This document shows positions 10,440 through 21,133 of a stretch of 64,000 nucleotides of DNA, in pieces (the first letter of the stretch is position 1; every line of letters begins with the position of its first letter). The DNA is taken from positions 89,812,501 through 89,876,500 of the forward strand of contig CM056743.1 of the NCBI GenBank assembly GCA_029851415.1, given 5' to 3'. Source of the DNA: Eretmocerus hayati. Lineage: Eukaryota; Arthropoda; Insecta; Hymenoptera; Aphelinidae. The translations under genes were made by a program, and so were the position numbers. The notes below the pieces were generated by a model that was not told the origin of the DNA, did no database searches, and saw nothing but the letters and a program-made list of their open reading frames with translations.

Positions 10440-12960
10440 TTAACGGTTTCTTTAGACAACTACCCACACAGCATGAAAATCTTTCAGAAACCTTCCTGCA
10501 AGCTTTCAGGAAAACCCGGGAATCTCTCAGAAAGATTTCACTGAAAGCTTCCCTCAATAAAGATATGTCCCATTTCAGACACCTTTCTGCAAGATTTCAT
10601 GAAATATTGCCGGGAATATTTCGGGAAGCTTTCAGAAACATTTCATTGAAATATTTCAGTGAAATGTTCCTGCAAGATTTCATGAAATCTCACAAAAATA
10701 TATGCGTTAATGTTCTGTCTGTGGAATCCATATTTTGCTTGATAAGTTTCTTAATTATTCTAATGCATGACTTCATCATTCTGACTCGTACTTCAACTCC
10801 ATTGTGACGTTGAATCCAAAGCTCCACGTTAGATTCATCCAGGTTTTATGAACTCTTCGATGTACGCGACACCTTACCGATGAGCCGTCCTCCTGTCTTA
10901 TATACTAACCAGCGTCTATTGTGAGCGCTTGCGAGAAAGCCTGCACGCATCTTCAAATAATCCTCACGTATCATTTACAGACTATTATGCATAGCTGGTC
11001 CTGGGTATGTCATCACACATGACAGATCTTTTGATGCTGCCATCAAATTTCCCGATAGATAGCTTCCCAGAAACCATATAATTCATGAGAACAAAATTTG
11101 AGAACTAAACTGTGTTATGCGACATCTAGCGGGAACAGATTCTTCCAATGAAATGTTCCTGGAAGATTCCTACAATCTTTCACTGCAATGTTTCTGAAAG
11201 ATTCCTACAATCTTTCACTGCAATGTTTCTGGAAGATTCCTACAATCTTTCACTGCAATGTTTGTGAAAGATTCCTACAATCTTTCACTGCAATGTTTCT
11301 GGAAGATTCCTACAATCTTTCACTGCAATGTTTCTGAAAGATTCCTACAATCTTCCACTGCAATGTTACTGAAGGATTCCCAGAATGTTCCACCGCAATA
11401 TTTATGTGTCATATCCCACAGAGTCAAGTCGTTAAGAATTACTCCTCGCAATACTTTAACAGCATAATAGTTGTTCCCTCGAATGTAATGGTTTTTGGTA
11501 TTAATATGCAGTACCCCGTCACAGGGTTTTGCTCTGAAAGATTTTAAGAAGCTCGTGAAAATCTATCAACAATATCTCACCGCAAGATTTCTGGGAGATT
11601 ACCTGTGGAATGCTCCCAAGAAATACGTACGGAATCAGTCGGAGAGCCTCCACAAATCTATTATTATGATGGCTTTATTTATATGCGACGACTCGTGATT
11701 AGCCTAAATTCAAAAGAGATTTGAACGAGTTAGGAATTCAATGAGCCTATATCACAGCGGAAGCTTGTGAATCTTCCAGAAATACTTCAGTGAATTGTTC
11801 CAAGGAATCTTCCACAGAGCTTTCGTGAATCTTTCAGAAATATTTCAGTGCAAGGTTTCCGAAAGATTGTGTGTAAGATTCTTCGAAATATTTACGGGAG
11901 CTTCCGGAAAGCTTTCTCTGAAATAATGCCACGGAACATTTTGAAATATCACCTGCAATATCCTTGCAAGATTTCTGGGAGATTGCAATGAAATATTTCA
12001 TTGATCTTAATATCGTACAAAAATTTCGCGGGAATTCTTCCTAAGAATATTGCATTGAAATCTTCCAGAAAGCTTTCGTAAAGATTTCAACAATATTCCA
12101 GTGCAACGTTTCTGAAAGATTACCGGTGAAATAATTCCTAGAAATATTTTTGGAATCTTTTAGAAGGTATTCAGAAATTATTCAATTTCATTAGGTGCAA
12201 TTGAGTGGCAGAGAGGTTACTTATAGAGGAATTCCTTGAAATGTTCCCGAAATCTATTGATTTACTGAAAACCAGAATCAAGTTGATTTTCCCAGCTCAA
12301 TCCAAAGTGGTACGTTTCATATCGTGAGTTAGAAGGATAACTCACAGCCACAAAGTGCTCCATATAGAGTATCAGAACGCGGTGAGTTTTGAAGATCCAT
12401 CATAGAATTTTTGAAGATTTCCCAGCCTAAAAGAACTGCAAGTACGATGTTATTTGGAACTGGTCTGAAAATGTAGCCCTCCGTAGAAGCTAGCAAACCC
12501 TCCAGAAAATTTTGGCGCCTCGTCCTGATGAAATATTATACTCAATATCGGTGAAACATTTCCAGGAGATTCTCCCCATAGCAGTGAAACCTCACAAGAG
12601 GCTTTCGTAACTCTTCCAAAACTTCTCCCAAAATATTGCACTTACATCTTTCAGAAAGCTTTCGAAAATCTTTCAGAAATATTTCAGTGAATTGTTGCAA
12701 GGAATCTTTCAAAAAGCTTTCGTGAATCTTTCAGAAATATTTCAGTGCAAGGTTACTGAAAGATTGAGTGTAAGATTCTTTGAAATATTTACGGGAGCTT
12801 CCGGGAAGCTTTCTCTGAAGATTGCCACGGAACATTTTGAAATATCACCTGCAATATCCCTGCAAGATTCCCGGGAGATTGCAATGAAATATTTCCCTGA
12901 ATCGTTCTTTGAAATATTTCCATGCTGTGTGGGTATACCATGAAAGTTACTCCAATTGAT
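10440..12960. repeat. Intron full of TTTCAGAAA-type degenerate repeats
   Basis: This stretch between the MULE exons is built of related short motifs (GAAATATTTCAGTG, GAAAGATTCC, GAAAGCTTTC). A segment of about 235 bp at 11765-12000 recurs as a direct repeat at about 12692-12925 with some divergence. Open frames here (140 aa at 10385, 83 aa at 12692) are products of the repeats. No gene supported. Confidence 0.6.
11150..11395. repeat. 35-bp tandem repeat, ~7 copies
   Basis: The unit contains GAAAGATTCCTACAATC and TTTCACTGCAATG and repeats every 35 bp (for example starts at 11173 and 11208). The first copies are nearly identical; the last two are diverged. Confidence 0.85.
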
Positions 12961-13341
12961 AGCGGTTCATGAATATAGACTTCGTATTGGATCTTTTTCT
13001 CGAATTTTCATTTGCCTCTAAGGTCCAGACTACAGTGCTCTGAAGCTTCACACGCTAGAAAGAGCTCATTATGCCGATCTCGAAGCTCTAACATGTGCGT
13101 CTTCCATTCTCATTCAATCTTGAAAAAACTCAAACTCAAGTGTCAAACTATGAATGTGTTGATGGTAGTTCTAAAAAAAATCATCCCAATTTTGATTTGA
13201 ATTCACTCAAAAATTGCCACTGTGCGTGCACAGGCACTATGCCTAGTTATCTCTTCCCTTGTTTGTCAAATATATTTGCTGTAGTAGTGTTAACAGGAAC
13301 TTGAAACTCAAACGAGTGGTAATCTATATTTCTCGTTCTAG

Positions 13342-13539
13342 GGTATCCCTGTGTTTTACGTCGTCATGAGTGGCAAACATACAGACGATTATCGCGCTGT
13401 CATCCAAGCAATCAAGCGAATATGTCCCGGCCTAAATCCAGAAAAAATCATCACAGACTATGAGAAAGCCCTACGCAAAGCCTTGAGACTCGAATTCAAG
13501 AGAGTCACTCTTATAGCGTCTTACTTCCATTTCTGTCAG
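13342..13539 (+). pseudogene. MULE transposase exon, second catalytic Asp and CxxH-like motif
   Basis: The exon is bounded by an acceptor (TTCTAG|GGT) and a donor (CAG|GTACAG), and continues in phase 0 from the exon ending at 10357. It encodes VFYVVMSGKHTDDYRAV..., then ITDYEKALRKAL with the second catalytic Asp, and ends at SYFHFCQ, the conserved (C/S)xFHFxQ block of Mutator-like transposases. The glutamate-bearing C-terminal part is not clearly recognisable downstream. Function would be cut-and-paste transposition of elements with long terminal repeats. It lies inside the left arm of the giant inverted repeat, where that element's own transposase would be expected. Confidence 0.7.
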
Positions 13540-13573
13540 GTACAGTCAGTTATATACACTAACATAATCACTA

Positions 13574-13739
13574 CAGTAGAAGTCGCTTATAACGAGACCT
13601 CGGTTGTAACGAGCAGGCAAATCGGTCAAAGGTTGGTTTCAGTGCTGAATGAATGGAATCAACCTTGGTTATAACGAGCATCGGTTGTAACGAGCACTCC
13701 TACCTGGTCCTTGAAGCTGGCTATAATCGAGTTCCACTG
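13574..13739. mobile_element. pogo/Tigger-like MITE
   Basis: The ends are CAGTAGAAGTCGCTTATAAC and the reverse complement of CAGTGGAACTCGATTATAGC, flanked by TA (13572-13573 and 13740-13741). The 166-bp length, TA duplication and TATAACGAG motif fit pogo/Tigger terminal repeats. Internal copies of GGTTGTAACGAGCA repeat the motif. It is inserted just after the MULE exon ending at 13539. Confidence 0.75.
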
Positions 13740-14424
13740 TATCTAATTAAAAAAGTTCACGATTGTGTCGCTGAACTAAATCTTGCACAGCTTCCATACC
13801 TAATGAGTTGGAAATTATTAATAGTGTACGGGTACGGTGATCTTGATATTGGAACTCACAGAGTTTTCAATTCACAGGCTCTGTTTAGGCAAGGCAAGAA
13901 AAAGAAAATCGCAATAAGATCATAATATCGCTCTCAGCGATTTCTTGAGGAATCTCAATCACTCAACGATTATTACCAATATTCATAAGATCGAATTCAT
14001 TTTTTCCTTCTTTTGTTGACTAGGAGATTTTTCAACAAAAAGTTTACAGCCAGGGATCTGACCCTGAATTCCTTATACTCGTCAAAAATTATGGAGATTT
14101 GTGTACTTTATAGTATGATTAGTTAATAATCGAACTATTAGATTGATAACTGCATGTAATAGGTTGTATTCGACATTTCATTTGAACTCTTGGAAAATTC
14201 TTTACTTGAAACCCACTTCTCAAAATCATTGATTTCAGTCCTTAAATTGATCCATTTTGGTCTTCGAAAAGGTCCTAGAAAAGTGATTCATTGCCTCGCA
14301 AAAAATCCGGTAGACACCATGGTTGCGTATGCTTTTGATCAAGTGAATTGCCACGGAAGAATCTCATTGGGAATATACCTATCTCGAGTCATGACGAGTT
14401 GGTCAAGATTGAATAATGGAAAAT

Positions 14425-14482
14425 TCAGCACTCTGGCTGCGACGGGACCCACTGGTGTGTCCCGTCGCAGCCGAAGTGCTGA
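14425..14482. repeat. Near-perfect 23-bp hairpin
   Basis: The 23-nt arm beginning TCAGCACTCTGG pairs with the arm ending CCGAAGTGCTGA across a 12-nt loop, with one or two mismatches. It is GC-rich in an AT-rich neighbourhood. It could be the remnant tip pair of a transposon or a structured RNA; nothing indicates transcription. Confidence 0.6.
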
Positions 14483-14529
14483 GAATGACTTTTCTCGAAA
14501 GGCCCTCCACCGGTGATATTTGTTCTCAC

Positions 14530-16560
14530 AAATAGTTTTCACTCTCACGGGGAAAATCCTCAATTATGATATGTATGGAGTGAGAAGAAGAAATTCGAAG
14601 GTGACAACACATTCGGGTCAGTCATTTGGGGCAAACCGTGTAATTTCATGCGTAAATTAAACAATATCTACTTGAATGTTCGGATATTTGCTCTCATTTC
14701 CCAAGGTTCCCTTCAAACTGTACACCAGCAGTATTGGATCAAACTCGAAACTTTGGAGGACCCTGCCAGAGCTGGGCGTCCAGTTGGCTGTTCAACAAAT
14801 TCGAGTGGGATTGATAGAGAAAACTTCATCAAAGAAAAGTGGGCAGAATATGGAGCAGGTGATATCACTGTAAATGACTCCGTCATATCATGCGCAAGAT
14901 ATGATGACCGTGTGGACACGATGTACGGAGACGACGAGTCATCACCTGCGGTACAAAATGACATATTGGACGATGAAGATGATAGCGTGGAAATGATGTA
15001 TCTCAAGAATGGACCAACTGAAGGTATCCTGACTCAAGACATATTTTGCATTCGTGCGCCCTAATCCTTTGTAGCTAATAGATATTCCGCAAATTTTTCC
15101 CTTGTAAATCTTATGCATTGGATTCCGGTTTGAATTAAATTGATACGGGTTTGCAACGATATCTTGAAATTCTGAAACAACAATTTTCGGTTTTGGGGTA
15201 CTAAACTATGATATTTCGAGACAGCAAAATTCACTGTGTCACAGGTAGGCTCACATTTATAACTTTGCCTGCAAAAAGTTGAGAAAACATAGGCTGATCT
15301 TGGACCAATGAATCAAAATATCCTGATCTTCAATATTTCGTGATAATTTCCCGTTAACGCATTTCAAGGGTTTCAAGAGAATCGGAGGAGATTTTAGTGT
15401 GTCAAATAACGCAAAACCATTCAAACGGGGTCTCCTCAGAAAAAATTTCATTCTATAATCCAGTCATTTTTTGGCATTCGGTGATTAGTTGTCGATCATT
15501 GTTGCGTCAGACAATCTCCCTGAAAGTGAAGAGTTATCTCGACACTGAGCTGTCCAAGGATTGTGGTACTCTCTCCGTCTCTCGATGCAGTCGTGCAGAA
15601 AAAAGTACAATTCGTAGGATTCAGTCAAACTTTCTCAACCTAACATTGCCACTATTTGCTTGCTCTTTGAGGAAGAGGAGTACTAAACATGCCAGCCAGG
15701 CCATTAGATACTTTGATCCATGTCTATTACTTTTTCAATCATGAAAATACTTAATAAATTTTCAGAGCTTGTGGAGAACCAAAATTGCAGTGTCCAAGCA
15801 GATGATGACTCACCTGTACCTCACCAAAGAATTGATGAAGAAGTAACTGAAGCATGTCCAGTCTACAATACGACAAGTGAATCGTCAAGTATACAACTAA
15901 AGTTATTCAGACGAGTGAGAGAATTATTCCAATGGCTTTTTGGCTCTGGCTAGGAATCTATCAACTATGCAGTCCAAAGAGTTGCTGAGTACGTCCATGT
16001 CAAATTCAAACGGTTTCTGCAACTATTTTTTTAAAATTCCCATACCATTTTTTTCGATGTGGGGTACCAAAATAAGATATTTCCTAGAGTTTGTCTCAGA
16101 TATGCCTACAAGAGTGATTTTACCAAAAAATCCAAAATTGAGACTATCCTACCGTATTTTGCTCGTAACTATTGATTGGTTCGACCGATTTCGAATTTCC
16201 AAAGAGCATTTGTAAGGTGACTTCAAAACCTATCGATTGACCACTGATAAAACCTCTCTCAGTTGTTTTTTGAACATCTCAAAGCTGGAATACTGAAAAA
16301 TCACGGTTTGGCTCATAACTTTTTTGACGTATATTTTGATTTCTTTATTTCATTTTTCCTCGATTTGTATGATGAACTACCTGCAAAAATTTTTCAGCCA
16401 TTATTTCTACTTGTGGAGTCTCCTAGAGCTGTTTTAGTGCGAAAACAAATCTCAAAAACTCGGAAAGTAGCCTGTAGGGGTTGGTACGAGCACAGGTTGG
16501 TACCAGCACATCCCTATCCTTTAAGCATGTAGGATGGCACGAGCACAGCCTAACATAGTT
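14530..16560. other. No convincing gene
   Basis: A 138-codon frame (14648-15064) has an acidic C-terminal half and could be a diverged terminal exon of the MULE gene, but it has no family motif. The rest is AT-rich with short frames only. A short repeated GGTACGAGCACAG / GGCACGAGCACAG motif appears at 16480-16550. Confidence 0.35.
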
Positions 16561-17870
16561 AACCCATAACCCATAAATCTCTTCGATTCCATAACCCAAC
16601 TCTCTAACCCATCTTCCTAACCCATAACCCTCAAATCGTACAACCCATAACCCAACTCTCTAATCCATATAAAAACGTCTCTGACCCATATCTCAGTAGT
16701 TAATGCCCCATAAGGCCCCGCAATGAGCGCATTGTGTTCCTCATGGGACCCTCTTCAATTTTCAATTCCGTGCTCCATAACCCAACTTGCTCCATAACCC
16801 ATGTGCCTCCAAAAAAGGGGTGGCTCCATAACTCAAGTTGCTCCATGACCCATATCTCAGCGGATAATGCCCGAAAAGACCCGCGACAATTGCAATGAGT
16901 CCTCCGTGGGTTCCTCTTCAATTTGCCACACTGTGCTCCATAACCCAACTTGCTCCATAACCCATATCTCAGCGGATAATGCCCGAAAAGGCCCCGCGAC
17001 AATTGCAATGAGTCCTCCGTGGGTTCATCTTCAATTTGCCACACTGTGCTCCATAACCCAATTTGCTCCATAACCCATATCTCAGCGGATGATGCCCGAA
17101 TAGGCCCCGCGACAATTGCAATGAGTCCTCCGTGGGTTCCTCTTCAATTTGCCACACTGTGCTCCATAACCCAACTTGCTCCATAACCCATATCTCAGCG
17201 GATAATGCCCGAAGCGGCCCCGCGACAATTGCAATGAGTCCTCCGTGGGTTCCTCTTCAATTTGCCACACTGTGCTCCATAACCCAACTTGCTCCATAAC
17301 CCATATCTCAGCGGATAATGCCCGAATAGGCCCCGCGACAATTGCAATGAGTCCTCCGTGGGTTCCTCTTCAATCTGCCACACTGTGCTCCATAACCCAA
17401 CTTGCTCCATAACCCATATCTCAGCGGATAATGCCCGAAGAGGCCCCGCGACAATTGCAATGAGTCCTCCGTGGGTTCCTCTTCAATTTGCCACACTGTG
17501 CTCCATAACCCAACTTGCTCCATAACCCATGTGCCTCCAAAAGATGGGTTGCTCCATAACCCATGTGCCTCCAAAAGATTGGTTGCTCCATAACCCGACT
17601 TGCTCCATAACCCATATTTCAAGGCTTTCCGGCCGTATCTCAGCAGATAATGCCCTGAGAGGTCCCGCGACCAGTGCATCGTGTCCCTCGTGGGTTACTC
17701 GACATTTTTCTAATCCGAAACTGTTTTACCATCGGTCGATAATGCAGATTTCCTCCTTACCAACAGTCGATAATGCAGATTTCTCCCATACCACCAATAA
17801 AAAATGCTCCATAATCTATGTCTCTCCAGGATATGGGTTGCTCCATAAATCAACTTAACATTTCCAGATA
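16560..17870. repeat. Minisatellite with 113-bp unit
   Basis: The unit contains CCATAACCCAACTTGCTCC, CAGCGGATAATGCCCGA and GTCCTCCGTGGGTTCCTC and repeats every 113 bp through about 16830-17520, with degenerate CCATAACCCAT-type pieces on both sides. As 113 is not a multiple of three, the leftward frame rotates, producing a ladder of 71-codon pseudo-ORFs. The terminal ~165 bp (17581-17745) recur directly at about 20726-20895. Confidence 0.85.
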
Positions 17871-18046
17871 CAGTGGGATGCTCATTAGCTTTTTTTTCCA
17901 GGGAGGTGACAAGGGCCCCTCCTCCGCCCTTGTCCGTGAGGTCCTACCTGCTCTGTATGTCTTTTACCATAGATAAAGGACATTCAGGGCCTCCAACCTC
18001 TCCGCATTGACCTCGCTTTCTTTTTTTTTTAAATCTTTATTTCTAA

Positions 18047-18732
18047 TCAATTGTACATAGTATAGATTCTTTCGCGTTCAGCTGAGGAGAGGGGGCGGTG
18101 ACCTGGTGAACCAACTAGACCAGTAGAGCTCGAGTCGACCACATCCTCACCCTCGTCGTCATCAGGGTCGCGGACGAAAGTCTGCAGATACCGGCGGTTG
18201 TTCATCATCCACTGTTGGAGCTTGTGCGCAGTTTTCACCGCGCAGGAGGGTTCTAAATGTTCAGGGTGAAGATTGCACAGCACCGTGTCCGCGACATGTA
18301 TTCTCCTCAAAGCCGGGCAGCCGAGTTCCCCCAAGTCATCGATCAAGCTGTAAGGGGAATGAAGAGGTTAGGTCGATGACGAGGGTAAGTCGATACCAAT
18401 ACCCACGTGAAGGGAAGCTGATTCATCAGCCATCTCTTCTTCTCCAACCCTTTGACGAAGACCCTCCTAGCAGTTCCCAGCTTGTCCTGGAGGACCGTCT
18501 TAACCTCGCTGTAAGGAACATCCCCAGCACCCCATCTCAAACCGTGGAAGTTGTATTCCAACCAGCGGTTACTCGACTTATGCTCCCGAGCCAGGGTATG
18601 CCAAGAGTGAGGAGGCTGGAAGTGGTATACTATAGGAACAGCTTCCTCGGAGACTGCCAGAATGGCCACCTCCTTGGCTACGAAGTCGTTGTTGTAGGTT
18701 AGGAAACCCTGGACGTCCAGAACGTAATCCAT
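18047..18732 (-). CDS. Spliced 208-aa paralogue of the Polinton 163-aa protein
   Basis: Two exons: 18732-18407 and 18347-18047, joined across a 59-nt GT-AG intron (18348-18406), restoring one frame of 208 codons. The start (ATG at 18732) matches the equivalent Met of the gene at 32777. Shared blocks are Y(V)xDxQGF near the N-terminus, NRWLEx2(Y/F)HG, (G)D(V/I)PY, VKGxxxxxWL, a D(I/L)xxxG segment and C..H.......C(A)(L/V). I recognise this as a recurrent Polinton-associated family of unknown function. Its beta-strand/acid layout suggests an RNase H-like fold, which is inference. The C-terminal 45 residues are an acidic extension absent from the 163-aa copy. Promoter: TATATAAG at 18769-18776 and CTCAGT at 18743-18748. 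Confidence 0.65.
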
Positions 18733-18742
18733 CTTGACGACT

Positions 18743-18776
18743 ACTGAGCTTCTCCGCGATCTACCACTCTTATATA
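18743..18776 (-). promoter_or_regulatory. TATA box and TCAGT initiator of the 208-aa gene
   Basis: On the minus strand, TATATAAG (18769-18776) precedes CTCAGT (18743-18748) by about 31 nt; the ATG follows 13-15 nt later. Same layout as the Polinton promoters to the right. Confidence 0.65.
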
Positions 18777-19148
18777 TCCTCGACATGGTAAACTCATCCA
18801 CCCCCCCCCTCCCCACTCTCACATCTAGAGCCCCCCCCCCAGATTCTTCTGTGAAGGAGGGGATTGCGAGAGTTCTATGCTGTGTGAGAAACTTCTAGAA
18901 TATTCCAGAAATATCGTTGAGATACCTTGCTCCTCTGGCTTCTGTGAACGTGTGCAATCCAGCTCAACCGATTCCTGTAAGCACGAGATGCTTCTATTGC
19001 ATCATGCACTCAAGCCAATGGGGATGGAAGTAGAATATTCGGGAAGTAACTGGTCTGATTCATTGCATCAACATGAGCGCGTGGAAACCTGCTCCAGCGG
19101 TTTCTGCAAGCTTCCCGATTCTTCTAGAAGCTTCCATAGCCGAGCCTA

Positions 19149-20032
19149 CAGTACCCTGCAAAAAAAATGGAACACGGATACCTTCACTAAAACAGCCATT
19201 ACTCCAACGCGTTTGGGTTTATACCAATTTTCCAAAAAGCACTTGAAAGATGAGAAAAAAATCTATCAAATTATGTGTTTTAAAATTTTTTTGATCGAAA
19301 TTTCATGCCTTTAATTGACACTCAAAATTGGAAAAATTCTCATTTCAATCAATCATCAATCATTTATCGGGAAATTACGATAGCGTAGAAATTCTCGCGG
19401 GATGTTGTAGCTCTTTTCAAGACCTTCAAAATCGTTTTTCTATACATTACTCTACGGTTTTTTATACTCAAGTTACGAGCGATCTCGTACAAAGAATTTT
19501 GTACGGGTTGAGTGTAACAAAAATACGGGAAAGGTCATAATCTACGATTTTGACGTAAAATCGCCAGAACTCTAAGAAATAATTGCCAGGTTCGTTCCAA
19601 AATTTGGTCGAAAGGACTTCCGCCCACCTCAACTAAGAAAAACTCATGTCTCCATACTTTCGATACCCTCAACTCGTACGAAATTCTTTGTACGAGATTG
19701 CTCGTAACTCGGGTGTGAAGAATCGTAGCGTAATGTATAAAAAAACGATTCTGAAGGTCTTGAAAAGTGCTATAACATCCCGCAAGAATTTTCACGCTAT
19801 CGTAATTTCCCGATAAATGATCAATGATTGATTGAAATGAGAATTTTTCCAATTTTGAGTGTCAATTAAAGGCATGGAATTTCGATCAAAAAAAATTTTA
19901 AAATACATAATTTGATAGATGTTTTTCTCACCTTTCAAGTGCTTTTTGGAAAATTGGCGTAGACCTAAACGCGTCGGAGAAATGGCTGTTTTAGTGAAGG
20001 TATACGTGTTCCATTTTTTTTGCAGGGTACTG
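19149..20032. mobile_element. Palindromic Tc1/mariner-type MITE, TA-flanked
   Basis: The left end CAGTACCCTGCAAAAAAAAT and the right end ...TTTTGCAGGGTACTG are inverted, and the two ~430-bp arms are reverse complements throughout. TA flanks both sides (19147-19148, 20033-20034). The right-flank TA is the start of the TATATATA that appears to serve as the polymerase TATA box. Frames of 70 and 105 codons within it are arm artefacts. Confidence 0.8.
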
Positions 20033-20068
20033 TATATATACGTGTGTGTGGTGCCGGGCGCGCCAGTT
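20033..20068 (+). promoter_or_regulatory. Probable DNA polymerase promoter
   Basis: TATATATA (20033-20040) is followed 31 nt later by the initiator-like CCAGTT (20063-20068). The TATA abuts the MITE end, so the insertion placed or preserved it. A leader exon would run from about 20065 to 20357. Confidence 0.45.
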
Positions 20069-21131
20069 GGAAACGATCCTCCGCTGGCTTCAGTTCTCCC
20101 GTGTCTCGTGCTCCAGTGCTCTCACCTAGTGCTCAGTGTTCAGTGCTAGAAGACGAGGTCGAACGTTACGATTACCGAGCGTGCCCCGCGACTGTGCCTC
20201 GTGCAAACAAAGTGATTATACTCAGTGTCTTGTGCAAGGAGACGACGTACCTAGTGTAGCAGACGACAAATCTGTCTTAGCAGACAATACATCTGGCTCT
20301 GCAGACAACACATCTGGCTCAGCAGACGACGCAATACATCCCAAGATCAGTGGAACGGTGAGTACCTAGCATTAGATATAACCCCGGGCGTGGAGTTGGA
20401 TTAAGTCTTTTCGTGATTCATGCCTCGTCATTACCGACCAGGGAGCATATTCATCACGCGAACATAACCTCAAGGAATTCTCATGATACTCTAGAGACTA
20501 CGACAGCCGGTGAGCCCCAGACCTTAGCTCGACCCCGCGGTACATAACCTCAAAACACATTGTAAGGAAAGGTGTAAACGTGTCTTCTTGACCCACACAA
20601 CCTCACCTTCATCCAACCTGCTCCATAACCCATGCGTTTGCGAGAGATAGGTTGCCCCATAATCGAACTTGCTCCATAACCCATGTGTCCCCAGAAGATG
20701 GTTTGCTCCATAACCCATGTGCCTCTAAAAGATTGGTTGCTCCATCACCCGACTTGCTCCATAACCCATATTTCAAGGTTTTCCGGCCGTATCTCAGCAG
20801 ATAATGCCCTGAGAGGTCCCGCGACCAGTGCATCGTGTCCCTCGTAGGTTACTCGACATTTTTCTAATCCGAAACTGTTTTACCATCGGTCGGCAATGTA
20901 GGTCCCTTCTTCACCAACAGTCGGCAAAGTAGATTTCTCCCGTGCCATCGATCGGTAATGAAGATATCTTCCTCGCCATCGCTCGGTAAAGTAGGTTTCT
21001 CTCCCTCGGTCGGTAATGCAGGTTTCTCCGACGGCAATCGCTAGTATTGCTCTGTTCTAGAATATCCTTGCCATTTTCCGATGACTTCTTTTGCATGTAA
21101 ACCAGCCAACATCTCTTTCCCCCTCCCTCAG
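20065..21131 (+). other. Polymerase 5' leader exon and 774-nt leader intron
   Basis: The leader exon (about 20065-20357) has no ATG in frame with the polymerase and includes short repeats (CATCTGGCTC(T/A)GCAGAC). The donor is ACG|GTGAGT at 20357/20358 and the acceptor CCCTCCCTCAG at 21131, two bases before the polymerase ATG. The intron contains a second copy (20580-20895) of the CCATAACCCAT minisatellite end. Read as a 5' UTR intron; not proven without transcripts. Confidence 0.45.
20720..20900. repeat. Direct repeat of 17581-17745
   Basis: About 170 bp starting ACTTGCTCCATAACCCAT and including CTCAGCAGATAATGCCCTGA and GTGCATCGTGTCCCTCGT are almost identical to 17600-17745 in the same orientation. 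The pair brackets the 208-aa gene, the mariner MITE and the polymerase promoter. Confidence 0.85.
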
Positions 21132-21133
21132 AT

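Noticed and set aside
11150..11400. CRISPR-like regular repeats
   Set aside because: 35-bp units are directly adjacent without spacers, in a eukaryotic context.
16700..17679. Ladder of 71-123-codon leftward ORFs with a repeated peptide
   Set aside because: The 113-bp repeat read in rotating frames; not a repeat protein.
18376..18702. 108-codon rightward ORF
   Set aside because: Antisense shadow of the spliced 208-aa gene, which has homology and a promoter.
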